Origin: Georgenia sp. M64
GTDB taxonomy: Bacteria > Actinomycetota > Actinomycetes > Actinomycetales > Actinomycetaceae
Assembly: GCF_038049925.1 (NCBI RefSeq)
Contig: NZ_CP145809.1
Coordinates: 1,736,001 to 1,800,000 of the forward strand
DNA: 64,000 bases
Reading direction: 5' to 3'
Shown here: piece by piece, positions 58,849 through 64,000 of the stretch
How the letters are laid out: each line of letters starts with the position of its first letter
How positions within the stretch are numbered: the first letter of the stretch is position 1
The notes under the pieces: generated by a model
Databases searched by the model: none
Told to the model about the DNA's origin: nothing
Seen by the model: the letters and a program-made list of their open reading frames with translations, nothing else
Program-made: the position numbers and the translations under genes

Positions 58849-59246
58849 CCGCACAGTCTGGGGGGTCGGCGGCCGGCCCGCCGCCCGGCGGCGCAAGCCG
58901 GACGCGCCACGGAGCACCTCGCCGGCCCCGCACCACCGGCGGGGCGGTAGGATGACGCTGCACAGACGCGCAGTCGGGACGCCGGGAACGGACGGACCGG
59001 TGCCGGACCGTCGACCCGGCGAGCTGCCGTCCGTGGCCGGCCCCTGACCGGGGGGCCGGAGCGTTCTGCCCTGCGGGGACGAACAGATCATGGTGGGCCG
59101 CCCGCGACCGTCACGTCGATCTCCCGAGATCCGTGCGGCGGGGTCACCACCGCAGGCGGCCGGCCAGGCCGCTCGAGTCGACGGTTCCCGGGCAGCGGGT
59201 CCCCGTGGGTCCCTCACCCCGGCCGTCAACGCAGGAGGAGCACCGA
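58849..59246. other. long leader before the SNF2 gene
   Basis: About 400 bases without a gene. A probable promoter lies near 58944 (GGTAGGATGACG). The rest looks like a structured leader, with a strong hairpin GGCCGGCCCC-TGACC-GGGGGGCCGG at about 59036-59060 and several smaller ones. No known riboswitch class was recognised. Confidence 0.45.
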
Positions 59247-61376
59247 GTGGCGCAGAGAGCCCAGCGACAGTCCGGCACGCGCCGTCCCCAGCGCGACCAG
59301 CGACGCGCCCGCCACCACGACAACGAGGGCATCATGCCGGTGCTCGCCCGCCTCGTCCGTGAGGTCGAGGCGTCCGTCCAGCGCGGCCGGGTGGTGCCCT
59401 CGGTGCGTTCGAAGTTCCAGGTGGTGGCCCTGCTGGTGCGCGAGGAGCGGGCCCGCCTCAAGGCGGAGACGACCCTCCCGGAGGCCCGGCGCGCCGAGGA
59501 GCTCAAGCGCCTGGACGGCATCGCGGGGATCCTGGCCCGGACCGCGGTGCGTGACTCCTCCCTCATGGCGCTGCTCGACGACGACGCGGTGGTCTCCGAC
59601 GCGGCGAAGGAGCTCCGGCGCGAGCTGCTGCAGGGCCTGGGCGTCGAGGTCGAGCCCGACGAGGACGACGAGCCCGAGGCGGTCGAGACCGCGGCGACCG
59701 CACGGCGGGTGGTGCCGCAGTCGGTCGTCTCGCGCCAGCTCGCCAACCCCTTCCTCGCGCCCGACTACTCCGCCGCCGGACGGCGGGCCGTCCGGCCGCG
59801 ACGCCTCGCCGGCTGGGAGCTGCTCGGCCCGCTGTTCCGATCCTTCGAGCTGGGTGGGGCGTCGTCCTGCATGGACCTGCCCGAGCCGTCGCCGGTGCGC
59901 CTGCCGGGCGGCCTGGAGCTCATGCCGCACCAGGCGCGGGTCGTCGCCGCGGCCGCGGCGGGGCACCGCACCTTCCTCCTGGCCGACGAGCCGGGCCTGG
60001 GCAAGACGGCGCAGGCGCTGCTCGCCGCGCAGGCCGCCGACGCCTACCCGCTCCTCGTCGTCGTGCCCAACGTCGTCAAGACGAACTGGGCCCGGGAGGT
60101 CGGGCTGTGGACGCCCCACCGGCGGGCCACGGTCGTCCACGGTGACGGGCACACCGTCGACGCGTTCGCCGACATCGTCGTCGTCAACTACGAGGTGCTC
60201 GACCGGCACGTCGGCTGGCTGGGCGACCTGGGGTTCCGGGGCATGGTGGTCGACGAGGCGCACTACATCAAGAACAAGAGGTCGCAGCGCTCCCAGCACG
60301 TCCTGGAGATCGCCGAGCGGATCCGCTTCCGCACCGGCAACCCGCTGCTCATGGCACTGACGGGCACCCCGCTCATCAACGACATCGAGGACTTCCAGGC
60401 CATCTGGGAGTTCCTGGGCTGGATCGACGACAAGAAGCCGCTCGGCGAGCTCATGGCCGCGCTGGAGGAGACGGGTCTGACGCCCGCCGACCACGAGTTC
60501 TACGCCGCGGCGCGGGCGGCGGTCATCGACCGGGGGATCGTGCGCCGGCGCAAGATCGACGTGGCCGCCGACATCCCGGCCCGCCGGGTCGCCGACCTGC
60601 CTGTCGAGCTCGACGGGGAGGCCGGCCGCTCCGTCCGGGCGGCCGAGCAGGCCCTGGCCCGGCGCCTCGTGCGGCGGTACGACATGGCGCTCGAGGCGCG
60701 GCACGGCGCCGAGGTGGTCGAGGGCCTCGACCTCGAGCTCGTCCGCCAGGTCGCCCGGTGGGAGCGCAACGACAAGGCCGCGGCGAAGTCGGACGAGAAC
60801 GTCTTCTCCATGATGCGACGCATCGGCGAGGCGAAGGCGGGTCCCGCGGCGGACTACGCCGCCCAGCTGGTGCGCAGCGTCGGCAAGGTGGTCTTCTTCG
60901 CCAAGCACATCGACGTCCTCGACGCCGCGGAGGAGACCTTCGCCCAGCGCGGGATCCGGTACGCGTCCATCCGGGGCGACCAGACGGCGTCGGCCCGGCA
61001 GAAGCACATCGACGCGTTCACGAACGACCCCGACGTCGCCGTCGCCGTCTGCTCGCTCACGGCCGCGGGGGTGGGGATCAACCTCCAGGTCGCGTCCAAC
61101 ATGGTGCTCGCGGAGCTGTCGTGGACCGACGCGGAGCAGACCCAGGCCATCGACCGCATCCACCGCATCGGTCAGGCGGAGCCCGTCACCGCGTGGCGGA
61201 TCATCGCCGCGCAGACGCTCGACGCCAAGATCGCCGAGCTCATCGACGCCAAGGCGGGCCTCGCCGCCCGGGCGCTGGACGGGTCGGACGAGGAGATCGG
61301 GTCCTCGAGCGACGTCCAGCTCGACGCGCTCGTCGCCCTCCTCACCGACGCGCTCACCGAGCGCGCCGCCGGGTAG
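59247..61376 (+). CDS. SNF2-family DEAD-like helicase
   Basis: 709 residues. An acidic/basic N-terminal ~200 residues with no known domain is followed by an SNF2 core: motif I LLADEPGLGKTAQALL (about 247), motif II MVVDEAHYIKNKRSQRSQ (about 333), motif III ALTGTPLINDIEDF, motif V TAAGVGINLQ, and motif VI QAIDRIHRIGQ (about 630). Bacterial SNF2 enzymes move or strip proteins on nucleic acid. There is no SWIM domain. GTG start behind CAGGAGGAG. It follows a long structured leader. Partners not seen. Confidence 0.92.
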   Translation: MAQRAQRQSGTRRPQRDQRRARHHDNEGIMPVLARLVREVEASVQRGRVVPSVRSKFQVVALLVREERARLKAETTLPEARRAEELKRLDGIAGILARTAVRDSSLMALLDDDAVVSDAAKELRRELLQGLGVEVEPDEDDEPEAVETAATARRVVPQSVVSRQLANPFLAPDYSAAGRRAVRPRRLAGWELLGPLFRSFELGGASSCMDLPEPSPVRLPGGLELMPHQARVVAAAAAGHRTFLLADEPGLGKTAQALLAAQAADAYPLLVVVPNVVKTNWAREVGLWTPHRRATVVHGDGHTVDAFADIVVVNYEVLDRHVGWLGDLGFRGMVVDEAHYIKNKRSQRSQHVLEIAERIRFRTGNPLLMALTGTPLINDIEDFQAIWEFLGWIDDKKPLGELMAALEETGLTPADHEFYAAARAAVIDRGIVRRRKIDVAADIPARRVADLPVELDGEAGRSVRAAEQALARRLVRRYDMALEARHGAEVVEGLDLELVRQVARWERNDKAAAKSDENVFSMMRRIGEAKAGPAADYAAQLVRSVGKVVFFAKHIDVLDAAEETFAQRGIRYASIRGDQTASARQKHIDAFTNDPDVAVAVCSLTAAGVGINLQVASNMVLAELSWTDAEQTQAIDRIHRIGQAEPVTAWRIIAAQTLDAKIAELIDAKAGLAARALDGSDEEIGSSSDVQLDALVALLTDALTERAAG

Positions 61377-61386
61377 CGGCGCGGCG

Positions 61387-62538
61387 TCAGCGTCGCGCCA
61401 GGGCGCCGGCCATGCGCTCGACCGCCTGCTCGAGCAGCGGCCGCGGCAGCGCGAAGTTCAGGCGCACGAAGCCCCGGCCGGCGCGGCCGCACGCCGCGCC
61501 GTCGGTCAGCGCCACGTCCGCCTCGTGGAGGAAGAACTCCTGGGGCGACGTCAGTCCCAGCGTTCGGCAGTCGAGCCAGGCCAGGTAGGTCCCCTCCGGC
61601 GGGATGTAGCCGACCTCCGGCAGGCGCTCGGCGAGCAGGCGGCGCAGCAGCGTCTCGTTGCCCCGCAGGTACTCCTTGACCTCCGCGAGCCACTCCCGTC
61701 CCTGGTCGTACGCGACCGTCGCGGCGATCGCCCCGAGGGTTCCCGTGAGGTTCTGGGTCCGGCCGCCGACGGCGTCCCACCGCTCGAGGTCGGCATCGGC
61801 GGTGAGGACGAGCTGCCCGCACTTCAGGCCGGGCATGTTCCAGGCCTTGGAGGCCGAGGTCGCGGTGATCGTGTGGCCCGCCGCGACGGGCGAGACGTCG
61901 GCGTAGGGCAGGTGCCGGCGTCCCGGGCCGACGAGGGGCGCGTGGATCTCGTCGGCGAAGACCCGGCCGCCGTGGCGGGCGACGAGCTCGGCGACGGCGA
62001 GAAGCTCGTCCCGGTCGAACACCCGCCCGGTGGGGTTGTGCGGGTTGCACAGGACGAGCAGCTCCCCGCCGGCGGAGAACGCGGCGTCGAGCGCCTGGAG
62101 GTCGTGGACGTACCGGCCGTCGACGACGCGGAGCGGGACCTCGAGCACCTCCCGGCCCAGCACCGGTGGCAGGGTGAGGAACGGCATGTACGCCGGCGTG
62201 GGCACGATGACGGGCGAGCCCGGGGAGGTGAAGTGCTCGACGGTCGCCTGGAGACCGGCGAGGACGTCCCCGACCGGCCGGACCCGGTCCGGCTCCACGG
62301 CCCAGCCGTACTCCTCGAGCATCCACCCGGCGGTGGCGCGGGCCATCTCCTCGGCCACGCCGCGCGAGACGTACCCGAGCTCGCCGCGCTCCACCGCCCG
62401 GAGCAGGGCGGCCGTGACCGGCGGTGCCGTCCCGAAGTCCATCTCGGCGACGAACGCACCGATCTTCCCGGGGTAGCGCGTCCACTTCTCGCTGGACGCG
62501 GCCCAGTCGGCGGAGAGGTCGTCGAGGGGGTGAACCAT
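61387..62538 (-). CDS. MalY/PatB-type PLP-dependent C-S beta-lyase
   Basis: 383-residue class I aminotransferase-fold enzyme (cystathionine beta-lyase, cysteine-S-conjugate lyase). PLP Lys is in ATSASKAWNMPGLK (about 225), with Asn/Asp ligand in VLCNPHNPTGRVF and DEIHAPLV. C-terminal RLNFALPRPLLEQAVERM carries the carboxylate-binding Arg. Cleaves cystathionine to homocysteine or cysteine conjugates to thiols. Diverges from the MetZ/MetB gene, a sulfur-metabolism pair. The ATG at 62538 follows TCGGCAT-type weak context, possibly leaderless. Confidence 0.88.
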   Translation of the reverse strand: MVHPLDDLSADWAASSEKWTRYPGKIGAFVAEMDFGTAPPVTAALLRAVERGELGYVSRGVAEEMARATAGWMLEEYGWAVEPDRVRPVGDVLAGLQATVEHFTSPGSPVIVPTPAYMPFLTLPPVLGREVLEVPLRVVDGRYVHDLQALDAAFSAGGELLVLCNPHNPTGRVFDRDELLAVAELVARHGGRVFADEIHAPLVGPGRRHLPYADVSPVAAGHTITATSASKAWNMPGLKCGQLVLTADADLERWDAVGGRTQNLTGTLGAIAATVAYDQGREWLAEVKEYLRGNETLLRRLLAERLPEVGYIPPEGTYLAWLDCRTLGLTSPQEFFLHEADVALTDGAACGRAGRGFVRLNFALPRPLLEQAVERMAGALARR

Positions 62539-62737
62539 GGCGCCATGTCTACGCCGCCCGGCTCAGGGCCGGCCGGGTGTGCCAACCGGTGGAACGCCGT
62601 CGTGCTGGGCCGCCGCCATCCGGGAAGATCACGGTGGCCCAGGCGTGCGCCGACGATCTGCGGTAGGGCTCACGCGCGAGCCGCGGGCGGGTGGACACCC
62701 GCGGGCCGCCCGCACCACCCCGACCACGGAGGACGAC

Positions 62738-64000
62738 ATGCCCGAGCTGCCCCAGCCAGCCATCGACCCGGCTGGCCTGCGTCCGGCCACCCTGGCCGTG
62801 CGGGGCGGGCAGTACCGCAGCGCCTTCCAGGAGACCTCTGAGGCGCTCTACCTCACCCAGGGCTACGTCTACGACCGGGCCGCCGACGCCGAGGCCGCCT
62901 TCGCCGAGGAGATCGAGCGCTACACGTACTCGCGGTACGCCAACCCCACGGTGACGACGTTCGAGGAGCGCCTCGCGCTCATCGAGGGCGCGGAGGACTG
63001 CTGTTCCACCGCCTCGGGCATGTCCGCCGTGTTCACCACCCTGGCGTCGCTCGTCTCGAGCGGTTCCCGGATCGTCGCCGCCCGGGAGCTCTTCGGCTCC
63101 TCGCTGGTCGTCCTCGACGACGTCCTCGGACGCTGGGGCGTGCGCACCGACTACGTCCGCGGCACCGACCTCGACCAGTGGGCCCGCGCCCTGGCCACCC
63201 CGGCGGACGTCGTCCTCCTCGAGTCGCCCTCGAACCCCATGCAGGACGTGCTCGACCTCCCGGAGATCGCCCGCCTCGCCCATGCGGCGGGCGCCGTCGT
63301 CGTCGTCGACAACGTCTTCGCGACGCCGGTCCTTCAGCGCCCGCTCGAGCTCGGCGCCGACGTCGTCGTGTACTCCGCCACCAAGCACATCGACGGGCAG
63401 GGCCGGGTCATGGGCGGGGCGGTGCTCGGCAGCCGTGACCTCGTCCGTGGACCGTTGCAGCAGATGGTCCGCAACACCGGACCCACGCTCGCCCCGTTCA
63501 ACGCCTGGGTGCTCACCAAGGGCCTGGAGACGATGGCGCTGCGGGTGCGGGCCCAGAGCGCCGCCGCGCTCGACCTCGCCACGTGGCTCGAGGAGCAGCC
63601 GGGGGTGGCGTCCGTGCGGTACCCGTTCCTGGCCTCCCACCCGCAGCACGCGCTGGCCCGCGCGCAGATGAGCGGCGGCGGGACCGTGGTGACGATGACC
63701 CTCGAGCGCTCGGGCGGCGACGACGAGCACGAGAAGGACCGCGCCTTCGCCTTCCTCGACGCCCTGCGCGTCATCGACATCTCCAACAACCTCGGCGACG
63801 CGAAGTCCCTCGTCACCCACCCGGCGACGACCACGCACCGCCGCGTCGACCCGGCGGTGCGCGCGGAGCTGGGCATCACGGCGACGACGGTCCGCCTGTC
63901 CGTCGGCCTGGAGGACGTCGAGGACCTGCGCGAGGACCTCGACGGCGCGCTGGCGGTCCTCCGCGGCGGCGACCGTCCCCGCGCAGCGGCGAAGATGGAC
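62738..64000 (+). CDS. O-succinylhomoserine sulfhydrylase/cystathionine gamma-synthase (MetZ/MetB-like), 3' end cut
   Basis: PLP-dependent gamma-synthase, 421 codons visible with no stop by the window edge. N-terminal ALYLTQGYVYDRAADAEAAF and SRYANPTVTTFEERLALIEG; PLP site YSATKHIDGQGRVMGG (Lys about 213); and FNAWVLTKGLETMALR. The phrase Y-x-x-x-x-NPT and the -TKHIDGQGRVMGG site match MetZ-type sulfhydrylases, which make homocysteine from O-acylhomoserine and sulfide. ATG behind GGAGGACGAC. Only a few residues should be missing. Confidence 0.9.
   Translation, partial: MPELPQPAIDPAGLRPATLAVRGGQYRSAFQETSEALYLTQGYVYDRAADAEAAFAEEIERYTYSRYANPTVTTFEERLALIEGAEDCCSTASGMSAVFTTLASLVSSGSRIVAARELFGSSLVVLDDVLGRWGVRTDYVRGTDLDQWARALATPADVVLLESPSNPMQDVLDLPEIARLAHAAGAVVVVDNVFATPVLQRPLELGADVVVYSATKHIDGQGRVMGGAVLGSRDLVRGPLQQMVRNTGPTLAPFNAWVLTKGLETMALRVRAQSAAALDLATWLEEQPGVASVRYPFLASHPQHALARAQMSGGGTVVTMTLERSGGDDEHEKDRAFAFLDALRVIDISNNLGDAKSLVTHPATTTHRRVDPAVRAELGITATTVRLSVGLEDVEDLREDLDGALAVLRGGDRPRAAAKMD

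Noticed and set aside
62539-62737. SAM or other methionine riboswitch before the MetZ/MetB-like gene
   Set aside because: The leader has GC-rich hairpins, but I could not match any SAM or SAH aptamer core. No support beyond context.

Overview
The window is high-GC DNA with actinobacterial hallmarks: Lsr2, an MmyB-type pair of XRE regulators, a Tat-exported haloperoxidase, and many leaderless genes whose start codon lies 6-8 bases behind a TAGGCT/TACGGT-like -10 box. I read it as chromosome of a Micrococcales-type actinobacterium with one accessory island. The assignment rests on gene content and style only.

Layout. 1-2.6 kb: 3'-truncated gamma-glutamyltransferase lipoprotein and a DUF418 membrane protein. 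2.9-5.55 kb: a complete IS21-family element with inverted ends and a 6-bp target duplication, sitting against a decayed serine-recombinase remnant. 6-13 kb: accessory metal/redox cargo (small Cys protein, FAD-Rieske oxidoreductase, two DUF305 paralogues, IF2-N-domain protein, MerR regulator with operator, thioredoxin-fold protein, MerA-like flavoprotein). 13.9 kb: a 3' tRNA-Pro fragment next to an excisionase gene broken by one missing base, i.e. an attachment-site scar. 14.4-18.8 kb: secreted protein, acetyltransferase, cyclophilin-like lipoprotein, zinc dehydrogenase. 18.8-21.4 kb: a vanadium haloperoxidase between two ~110-bp direct repeats that are copies of a dehydrogenase promoter. 21.4-28.1 kb: two MmyB-type regulators bracketing a cupin, three SDRs, a flavodoxin and an aldo/keto reductase.

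28.1-32 kb: a decayed glyoxalase gene, a heptamer repeat, a 32-bp palindrome, then an ABC-2 exporter with DesK/DesR-type two-component genes. 32.6-36.7 kb: a mannitol-type PTS EIICBA diverging from a zinc polyol dehydrogenase and a DeoR repressor. 37-46 kb: SDR, CPBP protease with an internally frame-shifted stretch, serine hydrolase, small membrane proteins, a heliorhodopsin, an RNase H-like protein, a pRiA4b ORF-3-like protein, butanediol dehydrogenase, DHFR-like reductase and two tiny genes. 48-50.8 kb: TrpXYZ-like ABC importer. 50.9-56.8 kb: NhaA-DsbA fusion, Lsr2, DUF421, FGGY kinase, SDR, methylglyoxal synthase.

57-58.1 kb is the most unusual regulatory locus: a leaderless short ORF ending in a cysteine cluster precedes a small gene of unknown function, tail to tail with a 12-Cys copper-storage-like protein that has its own perfect 32-bp palindrome. 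58.2-64 kb: DUF2993 protein, SNF2 helicase with a long leader, MalY/PatB beta-lyase and a MetZ/MetB-type sulfhydrylase running off the end. The last two genes together with the polycysteine leader make sulfur metabolism a theme of the right end. All family calls are by reading motifs, without database searches.
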